Position numbers and translations under genes: made by a program. The notes beneath the pieces were generated by a model, which did not search any database, was not told the DNA's origin, and was given only the letters and a program-made list of their open reading frames with translations. A DNA stretch of 64,000 nt from contig VUYV01000191.1 in assembly GCA_008711295.1 (NCBI GenBank), forward strand, positions 1,554,740 to 1,618,739, in the 5' to 3' direction. Below are positions 1 through 11,896 of this stretch, piece after piece; within the stretch, counting starts at the first letter, position 1; each line of letters opens with the position of its first letter. Origin of the DNA: Anarhynchus alexandrinus. Lineage: Eukaryota > Chordata > Aves > Charadriiformes > Charadriidae.

Positions 1-3000
1 AATAAGTAACTTTTGCTTTTATGTTAACGTTTTACATCATGCTTTGCATACATCAAAACTGTTGACCCCGTTGACCAGATTTAGACAAATAAAGCAGAGG
101 AATGGAAATCTGAAAGAATTTTCCCGAAAGGCCCCTGAAAATAGATGTTTGAGGAGAGGGGAGAGGTCCAAATTAATGTCCTGGTTATATTGATGGAGTA
201 AAATGAGCTTAACTGTGTTATTAAAATTCCTTAGATATTAGAGAGTTAGAATGAAAGCCGCAAGAAAACTCGCTTTTTATAAATGTACCGCTTGTGGAAG
301 TATCTGTTTCCTAAGCAAATGAGGTGATACTACAATTTTTTAGATGCTTTCTGCATAGTACCTGGTAATGTTAGGGTTTTAGAAACCTTTGCAGGCTTAA
401 CCGAGCCCTTTGACGGATGTGATTATTGTCCTGGGTGTTAGTGGTAGAAATAGGTGAATAGATAATTTTGTCTAACGCTTCCCAAGGTGTATTTCTTCAC
501 CTACCAAGGTCCAGATAAAGGAACCCAAAATGTTCCTTAGAAAAAAATTTAAGCTCCTGTGTCCAATATGTATTTCTGAAAATCCTTCACTGCCTGACTC
601 TGGAGGCAATTTGACTCTGAATACGTTGGGTTTTGACCTAAAGTTTAAAGTAACTAAAGTTCATGTTCCTTTGCATGAAAAAACAAAATGCCTTGGTCTG
701 AGAACCTGAGTAGCTTTGTGTCTGGCTCATTCCCAGGCGTTTTTAGGAAGCCTGTGGTTTTGTCCAAGTCCAAGAAGGCAATCACTCCAGCAAAGCTTCT
801 AGGGTTACATCTGCCTTCTTGAAGAGTACCATAGACGCAGGATGCTACACGCTGTTTCTGGTTGAAAACTCTTCATCTCCTCCGAAATTTATGCACTGTG
901 TAGAACTGTTCCTTGGGCCAGCAAAATGGCAAAAATACAAGTTGAAATTTGTAGGCTGATAACAAAAACAGTAGGGCAGGAACAAAAAGGCTTGGCTTTC
1001 AGCACACTTTTTTTCTGTGCAATAACTACATAAACGTAGTACATGTCAGCACCTTTCTGTTCCCCGTTTCCGCCCTCTCCCCGGGGCAATTCCTCCGAAT
1101 AAAGACACACTTTTTTCTTCCCAGAACATACATTAAACAGAAGAGGAGTGCATCCTCCTGAAATAGCACTGCAAAGGAAAAAAAAAAAAAAGGACTGTCT
1201 TTTTCCTCATTTTTGGGGAAAAAAAAAAAAGGCTTATAGCTTCAAGTTTTCAAGATGTTCTCAGAGTTAAGATCCCAAGTTGAAGGAGAAACCTCATTAT
1301 ATCACTGTTCTCTGGGATTTTAGGCCTCCAAGAGAAGTTTCAAACAGCCTGTCGTAGCAGATCCCCATTCTCTAGCTGTAGATACCTGCACGTAGACTGG
1401 GTTTCCCCTAAGTGACCCCCGGCTCAGTCTTTGAATTGTCATGTGCTTCGTTTTGAAGACCCAATCTTCCCACATGCTCCATCAGGAGCCTGCGTTTCTC
1501 ACGAGGGGCTCTCAATTCCATTCCGCAGACCAGTTGTCTAAACGTTAACTGGTACAATATTTAACTTTCAGCCTTCTCGGTCCCTTCTAGTTATTTTGTT
1601 GATCAACGATCATTGTGAAAAAAAATAAGAAAGATCTTTCATCACTAGTAGTAGGAACCGTGCCCACTGCAGGAGATTTTCTCAGGTCCTGTGGAGCACA
1701 AGCACACCCTCTGTAGGGATTTCAAAATCTTACTGGCTTCACTTCCATGATAGTGACCTTTTGTTATTCTCATGCTTTACAAACCTCTCTGCCGTAGTTA
1801 TTTTCAGTAGTTCTTCCCCCTTCTGTTTCTTTCCTCACCCGACTACATTTTTGTTGGCGCACAGAACTCATGTTATTTTCTGCCCATATGGTCTCGGTGA
1901 GTTAATCCATTTCGAGATTGTTGTACGTCAGTGCTGAGCACTCTCAAATATTTTCTTGTGCATTTCCATCTGGAAGTCAACATCTCACCTCCTGTCTTTC
2001 TAATATCTTTTCATAGCAATTTCGTAGATTCCGCAGAGCAGAGGGAAAAGCGAAATTGCCCCTTTTTAAATTCTGTTTCTTTTGCTTTCCCTCTTTCTGC
2101 AGCCCTGGCAACTGCTGCGTTATTGTCCCAGACGTTTAATTTTATTTGAATTGTATGTGTCAACCAGTGACAATAATATTTCAAATTAAAAAAAATGGGC
2201 CTGGAGCTGTATTTTCATTTAAAAGTTGTTTTTATGATTGCCAGGGGTTGGATGATTGAGAGAGGACAAACCTGTATATAGGAATCTATGGGTTTTTCAC
2301 AAGTATAAATATTTCTCATTTATAGATAATATATGGTCTTCACAGTTCTGTCCCCATTGCTTTTGGCAGTAATAATTTAATAATTTTCTTATTTAAACAG
2401 AATAATTATGTGGAATATTGCAATATCTTAACTGCATTTTAGTTTGCAATGACACAGAACCAAACTGTTCCAATTTCCCCTTTAAAGAAATCTGACAGAA
2501 TTCATCATTTCCAGATTGCAGTTGTGGTCTTTTCAGGGATTCTGAAACACTTTAAAGTTCCTCTTTTTTTTTATTTTTTCTTCATTTTTTTTTAACAAAA
2601 TATATTTGATGTACCCAATTTTTTACAATAAATTGAGTGTCAGCTTGAACATCAATACTTTAAGAATCCTTATAGAAGTTTTTATTTATTTTGACGTGTA
2701 ATAAAACTTTGTCAGAGGTCTTTGTGACAATGAGATGCATTAAGCATGGCCCTTTAAAAGTTTTATTGGTTAGTCTTATTTTGATTTTTTTTTAATTACC
2801 ATTCTCTTTCTTTTTTAATAAATTATTACGTTTTAAATACAGAATTTGGCATTTTTGTCTTATCCAAATCAAGAAATCAAAAGAAAAAATATCTGGGGAA
2901 GCTGTCGATTTTATTTATTTGCCTTTTGACATTTTAAAAATTAATTAAATCTGTTTACATAAGTATTTATTTTGAATTGCTTTTTCATGGTGGAAATTGC

Positions 3001-5590
3001 TAAGATTGTAACACGTAGAAATAGCACGCTGATGAATTCTCAGTAGTAGATCTAACGCCTCATGCCTCATCGCTTCTCAGTTATGGCTGTGACACCCCAG
3101 TAGCTAACCCAGAAGAGTGGGCACTTTGCTGCTTTTATCAACAGAGAGTACCTCGATATAAGCAGCTGCAGGTTTTGGTAGACTCTCCAGGTGTCCTATT
3201 GTGGGACAAAGCATTTCCACTGTTGCACTGCGATGGAAAATGCCTCCACCCCCCGATATATCAATGCCTGATTGAAAATCCGAAGATATTTTTAAGGCTT
3301 TCCTTCAGCCTGGCAAAGGCTGAAGTTAAAAGAAAGATTTCTTCTATCTTTCTGATGTATGGATGATATACCGACCTTTTAAATCTGTTAGCAACCGGTA
3401 TAAACGGAGTAATCTGCAGCCTGCTGTAAATGATACCAGGAGATCCGCAGCAGCATCAGTCCTGGGGAAATGCAAAGATCACCATGACTCATATCCATGT
3501 TCCTTAGCCACAGATGAAGGTTCTTCCATATTCGCTCTCATAACCACTATTAAACCCTGTGATTTTGAGGATTATTTTAAATTTATTCTGATAACACAAA
3601 CCGGTTGCAGATAATGAATAAATGTATACCCTTTATGTGTTATAAATTGTAAGGACACGATTTTGCAAACGTACACTTTGAAGCATTTTGCAAGCTGTTT
3701 CTGCGGTTTTTTTCTTGCATGTCAAATGTGTATTCTACATAGTATTACCAAAACAAGCTGGACTTAAACTGAAATGCATCAAGCTACTGTGTGTTGCATA
3801 TCAAGTTATAGCACATCTAGCTATTGCTCAGTGTTGCTAAGAAGCCTATTCAGAAATTTATCATTTTCTTATGAAAAAGAAACTCCTCTAGGTATATTTA
3901 TGGCTTTGCATCAAAGTCTTAAGCGGAAGGTGAACTGCATAATAATTGGTAACTAAGCCAAACAAGCAGCAAAAATCAAAAGAGAGTCTAATACCTCACA
4001 ACTTGTAATCAATATGATACAGAAAATAATCCTGACATTTTCATTCTTCCCAGTTCTAGCAGGTACCTCCGCTCTGGTAAAGCATAAGCCTCTGAAGGGA
4101 ATACAAGAATTTCGGAAAGCAGGAGCAAAGTGAAGCACCAGACATCCCTAGAAGAAGTTTTTATCTTTCAGGTGTTGCCACTAAAAAAAAAATCCTGCCA
4201 GTTATGACGAGATTAGTAAATAGGACAACCTAACAGGAAGTTATACTTGATAAAATCAGCACTTGGAAAAAGAGAGGGACTGCAGTATCTACCAAATGGC
4301 TGAAAATAACATGTAGAAGTCGATATTATTTTCTAGAATATANCCTTCTCCATAGCACACTGATGAACAATTTGTTTTTCAATCATGTAAAATCTGTCAG
4401 TAAAACAGAAAGAAAAGAACAGGAATAATTTATGCCACAAGGCCACATATTCAACTACGTTTTCCTTGAATTAAAACTAAATTGATGAATGACTGCTGAA
4501 TGGAAAGGATTATATCAAAAAAAAAGCCGAGTAATCTTGGTGAGCTAATTAGGGCCTTTATGTAGAACACCCAAGATTTAACATATAACCACCCCCCTGA
4601 AGCTCAGTATATAACGTCAAGTGGTCTCTGGAGGATGGGAGGAGAAAAGGGTTTGGTTCCCTCAAAAGAAGAGTGAGTCTTGATTACTAGAATTCCCGTG
4701 AATTCAGACAACTACCTGTACACGGGGCTGAGGCGGAACTGGGTGACAAAGAGCACTGGAGCAGGGACAGTAACCATCCCACCTCCATCTCTACCTGCTG
4801 GTCCCGAGGCAAGGATTGCTGTGACTTCCCCCCATCCAGAGGCGTAGGTTGTTACATCTGCCGCTCCTATTTAAACGTACACACGATGCATGTTATAAAT
4901 ATCATCTTCTGTAGTGCAAAATAAAAGTTTTTATGGACAGTTGCAAGCCATATGTTCTCAAAGAGAAATCTTTTCCAGATGAACTTGTGAAGTCAGTTTG
5001 GCTTTTTTTCAAAATTAGTATGTAGCTGCCAGATTGTACATGGTATTCATCATTCCGTTTTGTCACATCTCTAATTCTATTTCGTATGAATCCTAACGAC
5101 ACCGACTTTGAGCAGTAGAAAAATGAATTCTGACTCCCGTTTTGTTAGCCTGTTTTTATTAAAGTCAAATGGCATTCAGAAAAGGGTATCTTTACCTTTT
5201 ATATTTTATTAGATTTGGCTCAATTAAATGAACATGTAAATTTACTTAGCACAGAGCAACTACCAGATATGAACATCTGGGTTGCTTGGATAGGCAGAGT
5301 GGCGTTGCAGAATCAACCAGTTCTCATCGTTTAATGCAACTTGGTTTAGAAGATAACCATTTACATTTATTTATCCTTTACCTCATTCAGCGACCCAGGC
5401 TATGTCTTCTACTTGTTAATTGGTGCTTATTAGGAGGGGGTTTGTGATGTTTTGGTCGCTTCACAAGGAATTAGACTGAGAAACCACCGATTTATTTATC
5501 ATAATCTGCTAAATAGCCGTCAGATGGCCGTGTTCTTTTGGTAACTGAGTTTGACTATGTATTTTCTTACTTTACATACATGCAGGGTGA
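1..5590. other. Unique AT-rich DNA without a recognisable gene
   Basis: No coding family, RNA gene or transposon is recognisable. Open frames are short (under about 85 codons) and show no known domain. Two A runs (1178-1191, 1219-1230) and a T-rich stretch near 2560-2600 are simple low-complexity sequence. A single ambiguous base sits at 4343. The stretch reads as ordinary avian intergenic or intronic sequence. Confidence 0.7.
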
Positions 5591-5600
5591 CTGGAATACT

Positions 5601-5830
5601 ACGTCCGCACCCAAAGTTCACGCACTAAAATAACCGTTGGTGGAATTGAGGCCTCAGCGATGGAAACGTCCACCTTCCGTTGCTCCAACAGGCACCGCGC
5701 GGCGCGGCGCGGGCGTATTGCGGTGGGCACAATCCCACGGACCCTACTGGAATTGTTGTTACAAAGACCCAGCGTCCCACAGCGTGATTTGCATCACGCT
5801 GCGCGAGCCGCCTACGCTTTTCAGCAGTCG
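5601..5830. other. Isolated CpG-dense patch with central palindrome
   Basis: A hand count gives about 25 CpG dinucleotides in 230 bp, eight of them packed into 5693-5714, while flanking kilobases have very few. A perfect 8-bp inverted repeat (5780-5787 and 5794-5801) encloses a 6-nt loop, and its centre reads ATTTGCAT, the POU/octamer consensus. Overlapping short open frames exist but show no known protein family. It could be a small CpG island of an unannotated transcript, an enhancer, or a GC-rich relic. The composition is seen; a regulatory role is inferred. Confidence 0.4.
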
Positions 5831-8800
5831 GTTCTGTGTCTGTAATTTATTGCTCCAGAAACCATTATAATAATACAAGAAATGCTGCAGCGAGTGTAGA
5901 GGAAAGAACACATCACAGCCGGGCTGTAATGACTATTTAGACTATTTAAACTCACTCAGCTTGTTTTACATTAGAAAAAGAAGTCCTTTCCAATTACTGA
6001 TTTTATGCATTTTAGTTGGCTTTCTGCTCTCGTTGTGGTTGAGATTAAATACACTGTTACGCATTTTAAGATAGTTTGTGATCGTAACTGCTCAAAAATG
6101 CCAAACAAGGCCTAAATACAAAATGGTTAAAGCACAAATTCCCACCTTGAAGAAAAATGACGACAGATATGCTATTTCCTGCGTAAGAAATGGTCTCATT
6201 CTGATACAAGTACTCCGCGAGGGATGATAAAAGTATGCTGACGTCCCTCTGCCCATCGGCTGCGCAATTCATTGTGTTAGTCTTTTCAAAAACAAAGACA
6301 TTTGATGTATGACCATCGTGGACTCCTTCCTCATGAAGTAAGAGGGACATAGCCAGGGTGGGTTTTTTGTAGCTCAATCTTTTCATGGGTGTAGTGATCA
6401 CTGGGGGGCCAATATAAGAAAGACATGCCCCGAGGCTGCAAAGAATCCCTCGACGGACCACACTGGGACTTCCAGCTGGTGGCTCGGTCTCACCACTCAG
6501 TCTTGATTTAAGCACAGGACACGGCCCATAATTTTTATCCTCTGGAATTTTTATCCTACTTCTTTCAGCACACAGCTTGCATCTGTGTTTGTACTGCCCT
6601 GCAGAATGGGGAACAATTTCTGTCAAGATGATTGTCCTTTTATCTTCTGCGGCATAAAACCAGCCGTTCGTAACTGCATACTTTTTCCTCAGGTGTCCAC
6701 ATGCTTTCTTTGACGCAAAGAAGTTCCTCTAAACATTGGTGTAATATTCTGTTTCATTCCTTGTTCTTCATTTCTTCTGACTCAGCCCATTCTTTCCCCT
6801 CTCCATTTTCTCTCTTTTTCTTAATTTTCTGAAATTCGTACTCTAGAGTATAGCTGACAAAAAATGTTTGGTTCTAGAATGCCTTAAACTTTTCCTGTTG
6901 TAGATTTCTATACTGCCCTTTTTCCCAGAGTTTTCTCGCCTGTCTGTCACTCGCCCATTCCACTCCGGTGAACATTCCTTCTCTCTTTTGGCAGAGCTCA
7001 TTTACAAATCCTCAATGTTCCTCTCTGTCAGTTTACCTCTTTGTCTCTTCTATTACCGTTGTTCTTCATTCCCAGAGCTCTCTTCTGTCACATCCTTTGC
7101 TTCTAGCCTGTTACTACCTTTCCTTAAGCTATTTCTGCGTTTCATTCATATTTAATGTTTCCACACTTCTAACATAAGTATAGTCACTTCCTTAACCTCC
7201 CAGCATAAGTAATTTCTTCTGCCTGAAATACTCTCTTTTGGAAACCACATATTGCTTTGCTACCATATGCTTACCCTTTTCCTGGGGATGTGCAGCAGCC
7301 AATGTGCGTTTCCTTCCTTATCCTTTACCTGCCGTGGGAATTTATACAAATCTGCACGTTTTCTTAGCGTTGGGTGCGAAAGCTCGGTACGCCAAAGCGT
7401 GACATACCGCCCAAAATCGTATCATAACAACACCCCGGTATGGAAGATAATTGCATGTTTCTGAGGATGCTGGGTTTGATATTTTATTCCTGGTCTGTTT
7501 CCAGTATAATAGCGCACGGCAATGTGGCAGATAGGAAGGAGTAATTGCTAGCACCAAACCTAATTTAATTTTTACTCCTATAACCTGAAGGAAACAAAAT
7601 GCTTAAACGTTAAAGCATTTTCACCAACTCAGTAAGGATCTCTTCAGAAGAATAGATACAGACAACGGGGGACTGACCAACTAGAAACGCTAAGGGCAAA
7701 ATTATATTTTCATCCTCTCATTTATTTGGTGCTTTGTTTGTCTCGGAGTAGTTTTTGGGTTTTTTTCCCCCACAGATTTTTTTTTTTTTCCTGGAAAAAA
7801 TGCATTGAATAATCTATTTTCAGCCGTTAAGTGCATACGTGACATTTGAACATAAAGTACAGCGTACTGGAAATATTTGCAAATTTAACTTTTAGAGAAA
7901 AATAAAGGTGTAGTGATAGCTTTTGGTCTTCTGACAGGATATACGGAATTTGAATCATTATTATCTAACTTAAGAGAAAGTTCAGAAAACTACTTATGTG
8001 TATGTTGTGTTCCTTAACAAAGACTTATTCAATATGAAGTATTTTTCCTTTGAGCAGAGCACAAATAAGCAGCAGTTTTGTCCCATTTTCCAGGACGAGC
8101 GGAAAAGTTCAAGAAGCTATAAACTACATAGAGAAGCAATAGAACAGTAATAAAATTGTTAACATTATCTATAATTAAACAGATTAACAGCCCACATTTT
8201 TATATTTGTTTTGTTTGGGTTTTTTTTTTCACCCAAAGCATTTACCATTTATTTAGGAAATTGCAACTAACAGAATTACATCAAGATAGTGCTATGATAT
8301 TTTAATGATCTTAGAGTTTTTTGGTTTTTTTTTTCCTCTGTATGTAAATTTTTTACAGACTCTCGTAATTTGTTTTTGGTTTTGCTTAAAATGTGTCACT
8401 GGAAATTTTTTCTTTCCTTCTTTAAATCATTTACATATGCTCCATAAACAGGTGCTCCAGACAAGCCTGTAATTTTTCCCAATTGTTGTTTAGTCAGATG
8501 CATTACTTGAGCAGAGATGGGCTATTGCGTTTCTCTCAGCTAAATTATTAAAATCTTATTTTTATGAACTTGTTCAAATTAAAAGACTTGCTGTTCAGCC
8601 GTGACACCCATCTTAGGATTCATCTTTGGTCTTTTGCTTCTCTCTCCGCACGAGGGAAAATGCTTTTTGCTTCTGCAGTGCGATCAAGTAAGATGCCAGA
8701 TATTTCCTATCAGAATTAGCAAGAAGTTCCCATTTTGTTAGGGCTGCTTTGAGTGTAAAGACGCTTGCACGGATCCAGCCTTCACTACTCATTTTCCTAA

Positions 8801-9525
8801 ACTGTTCTGAGCCAACCCATGAACTTTTCTTACACATCAAAGCTTATTTCCAACTGGGCATTAAAATCAGCTTAAGCCATAACAGATCCTGCCTGATGTG
8901 GGGCACCATCTGCACCGTTTCGCGTACCTTATTGAACTTCTTTTCCATTTCTTTATCGGTAATTTATGAATGTATGTGAGATGAAATTTAAGCATTTGAA
9001 TTTCCCCCCCCAACTTTTAGAGGCTACAAAAGTTAAAGTGTGACTGTGTGACTAGCCAGTTGTGTGGTACTGCTATATCTGCTGCGAGCAAAAATATTAT
9101 TATTTAATCATGTAGACCACAGCATTTTAGAAATGTTGGGAATTTATTCTACTATTTCCGAATGTTTTCTGCATTTTGCCTTACTAATTCTTTTCCTTCC
9201 TTTCCTGACTGAGTTACCTTAGCTCAGCTGCTCTTCCCTCTTGCTTTGATCCAATGTTTGTGCTGCAACTGCAGACGTACCTCCAGAACGCTGACGGGTG
9301 CCACCACCTTCTCTCCGTTTACCCGGCCCTTACTGCTTAACCTTTGGTGCAAAGCACTCTACAGGGTTTACGAACATGAAGGAATTATGTCATCAGCTAT
9401 CACTACGCCTCAGATCAGCGGGTGACTTGAGAGCTATAGTGTAGGGACAGAAGGTAGAGGCCTACTGCGCCTGCTGTCAGCCATCAGAAGGGCAGTCCCG
9501 TTGGAAGGAAGCTGACTTTCAGTGA
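5831..9525. other. Unique DNA, pyrimidine-rich in the middle
   Basis: Apart from one longer open frame at 6066-6626, nothing gene-like is visible. The plus strand is strongly pyrimidine-rich from about 6720 to 7250. T runs occur near 7775-7790, 8220 and 8325. No transposon family was recognised. Confidence 0.6.
6066..6626 (-). other. Unexplained 186-codon open frame, probably non-coding
   Basis: This is the longest open frame outside CR1 sequence, starting at an ATG whose first base is 6626. The predicted protein has scattered cysteines, no signal peptide, no clear membrane segment, no repeats and no motif that I recognise. No plausible upstream exon, splice arrangement or promoter could be tied to it. 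A chance open frame of this size is not surprising in 128 kb of two-strand sequence, so it is recorded as an observation rather than a gene. Alternatives are an exon of a long non-coding RNA or a decayed gene fragment. Confidence 0.15.
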
Positions 9526-9530
9526 CCTGT
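9526..9530. repeat. Left target-site duplication of solo LTR
   Basis: CCTGT lies immediately before the TG start of the LTR and is matched exactly by 10113-10117. Five bases fits the integration footprint of ERVL-type and some class I retroviruses. Confidence 0.85.
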
Positions 9531-9794
9531 TGTCATGGTTTCAGCTGGGATGGAGTACGCTTTCTTGCTTAGCAGCTGGTGTAGTGCCGTGGTTTGGATT
9601 TGGGATGAGAAACGGTGTTGATAGCGCACCGGTGGGTTTGGCTGTTGCTGAGCTCTCAAGGTCTTTTCTGCTCCTCACCCCACCCCACCAGCGATGGGCT
9701 GGGGGGGACAAGGGGTTGGGAGGGGACACAGCCGGGACAGCTGACCCCAACTGACCAAAGGGATATTCCACACCATGTGACATCATGCTCAGTG

Positions 9795-9800
9795 TATAAA
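9795..9800 (+). promoter_or_regulatory. TATA box of the LTR promoter
   Basis: TATAAA sits about 265 bp into the LTR and 187 bp before the polyadenylation signal, where a U3 core promoter is expected. Whether it still drives transcription cannot be judged from sequence. Confidence 0.55.
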
Positions 9801-9981
9801 GCTGGGGAAGGAGAAGGAAGGGGGGGGATGTTTGGAGTGATGGTGTTTGTCTTCCCAAGTCACTGTTACGCGTGACAGAGCCCTGCTTTCCTGGGGGTGG
9901 CTGAACATCTCCCTGCCCATGGGAAGCAGGGAAGGAATTCCTTGTTTTGCTTTGCTTGCATGTGCGGCTTTTGCTCCGCCT

Positions 9982-9987
9982 ATTAAA
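9982..9987 (+). terminator. LTR polyadenylation signal (ATTAAA variant)
   Basis: ATTAAA is the common one-base variant of AATAAA. It lies about 130 bp before the LTR end, fitting the R/U5 region. Confidence 0.55.
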
Positions 9988-10112
9988 CTGTCTTTATCTC
10001 AACCCATGAGTTTTTTCTCACTTTTACTCTCTGGTTCTCTCCCCATTGCAACTGGGGGGAGTGAGCCAGCGGCTCTGTGGTCCTATCTGCCCACTGGGGT
10101 CAAACCACACCA

Positions 10113-10117
10113 CCTGT
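10113..10117. repeat. Right target-site duplication of solo LTR
   Basis: CCTGT directly follows the terminal CA of the LTR and equals 9526-9530. This fixes both element ends to the base. Confidence 0.85.
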
Positions 10118-11821
10118 GTTCACAGTCCTGCTTGAGGAGGACTCAAGATGTAACAGAGTGCTATTATGAAAGGGTTGAATCAATGAGCCAAAAAAACCCA
10201 AAGCAAACCTGTAGTCCCATCCAGCAGTTGCTATGCGGATAAAAACAGTTTACAAAGGAGTTCATGTAAACACTAAATGTATTTTTAATTTAAGGTGAGC
10301 AGCTCACCATTTTCACAGATGGATAATCACCTTAATGGCAAAATGATATAATGATAGAAGGCCACAGAGGCCGCTGTATCCAACCTTATCAGAATGTTTT
10401 CATCTCAGCCCAAAACTTTAATTGCAAACGTTTATCCTCATCTGCTCGCTGGTGCTTTTTTTTAATCCATTTTCTGACAATCAGTAAACACTTTTTAAAA
10501 ATTAATGGTGATCTCAGAGCAGGTCAGCTGGCTTTTGGCTGACCCTGAGATGACTGACAAGTGGCAGCATATGTTACGTTTCTAGCTCTAGCAGGAGGAG
10601 AAAGCGAACGTTTAATTTCCATCATGATTTGTGGGGCCCAGATTTTTTCAGACATTCTGTTGACAGAAAGTGTCAAATATATGAGCTTTAAAGAAATTTC
10701 TTTATATTTATTTATGATGTAACGTAATATGACAGCGCCTTTTACGATATACCCCTTTGGTGGTGTAAGTTTACCTATAACTAAGAAATATATTCATTTC
10801 ACTGTGCCATCAAGTTCTCTGTACTTCTTTTTATTTCTTTTGGTAGGAAGCTCTTTTTTTTTNTTGTAACTGACTCATTTATAATGACCAACATAAAATA
10901 ATTGTTAGTTATTTGTATCTACAAATATCTTTCTTGTCTCCAAGGACTAATGACTGCTATCTGATTTTGTAGCCTGCATCTACCTTAACATCTTTTCCTC
11001 ACCTTGTGAACCGTGCTGATACTGTTAGTTTTTGTAACGCAGCGGTGTTTAGTGATCACTGTAGGTTTCAGGGCTCTTTTGTGGTATGAATTCCCCAAAA
11101 TCAAAGTAAAAGGCAGTCCATACACCAGAAAGCTTAAACACATGCTAGAAACACATCTGACAGGCGGAGCCAATGATCACAGAAGAGAGAAAACCTAGCA
11201 AAAATACTGCCTTATTTTTACTTTATTATTCAAATAGAATGTGACCAGTTATCAGCTCGCTCTTTATCTTCTGGTGATTTCCATAAACATTACAGTAAGT
11301 GGGTTCTGAAGAGGAATTTTATTTACTTTCCAGCAATGACTGCACGGGCTGTTTCTGTGAGGATGTCCTTTTTATAGGGGGTTCAGTGAAACAAATGATA
11401 AAATCAAAACATGTGTAAGCATAAATAAGATAAAAATTCAAAAAAGAGCTTTTAGTGGTCACCAGAAATAAGGAATTGTGACTTGGACGGAATGATGAAA
11501 CAGGTCTCAGTAGTGTGGTTTTGATTGTCTGAAGTTACTCAGCGAAAGGGAGTCTGACACGAGAACAGAGCTGAGGATTTAGATCAAACAGATAAGAAAC
11601 ATTAAATGTAAAATAAGGCAAGAGGGAAAACCAAGGAAGGAGAAAGGAAGGGAAAAATAATTTTCATTTGGTGGAAGGCAAACGCATACAGTGTGTAGAG
11701 TAAAATGAAGTACTTTCTGCTCTGAGGAAATGTGAACACGTTAACAGGGCGAAAGAAAGGAGTGACTGTCTGCTTTGGTCTCTGCAAGTTCAGAAATGAA
11801 AAGTATAGTTTTGTTAAGATT
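10118..11821. other. Unique AT-rich DNA, no gene seen
   Basis: No recognisable coding, RNA or repeat feature. An ambiguous base lies at 10863 inside a T run and probably reflects homopolymer sequencing uncertainty. Confidence 0.65.
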
Positions 11822-11896
11822 ATAGGATAATTCAGGTAGAAAGGGACCTTAGGAGGTCCTAGTCCAACCTCCAGATCACAGCAGGGTCAGTTATGA
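11822..11896 (-). mobile_element. Old CR1 LINE fragment (3' end)
   Basis: About 75 bp match the terminal 3' region of an old CR1 lineage read in reverse: the AATTCAGGT / AAAGGGACCT / AGTCCAACCT blocks followed by a CAGGGTCAG block. The terminal short repeat has decayed and the 5' side breaks off, as expected for an old 5'-truncated copy. Confidence 0.75.

Larger units (their letters stand above)
9531..10112 (+). mobile_element. Solo LTR of an avian endogenous retrovirus (ERVL-like)
   Basis: A 582-bp element begins TGTCATGGTTT and ends AACCACACCA, so it has TG...CA termini with imperfect inverted ends, and it is bounded by a perfect 5-bp duplication. It contains a TATAAA box (9795-9800) and an ATTAAA polyadenylation signal (9982-9987) in the order expected for U3-R-U5 on the plus strand. 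No gag, pol or env lies next to it, so the internal region was lost, most simply by recombination between two LTRs. The opening sequence resembles a widespread neoavian LTR family. The ERVL class call rests on that resemblance plus the 5-bp duplication and is less certain than the LTR call. Open frames inside it are incidental. Confidence 0.88.

Noticed and set aside
9530..10242. Several overlapping open frames of 70-130 codons on both strands
   Set aside because: They lie largely inside the non-coding solo LTR, show no protein motif, and are explained by its GC-rich, stop-poor composition.
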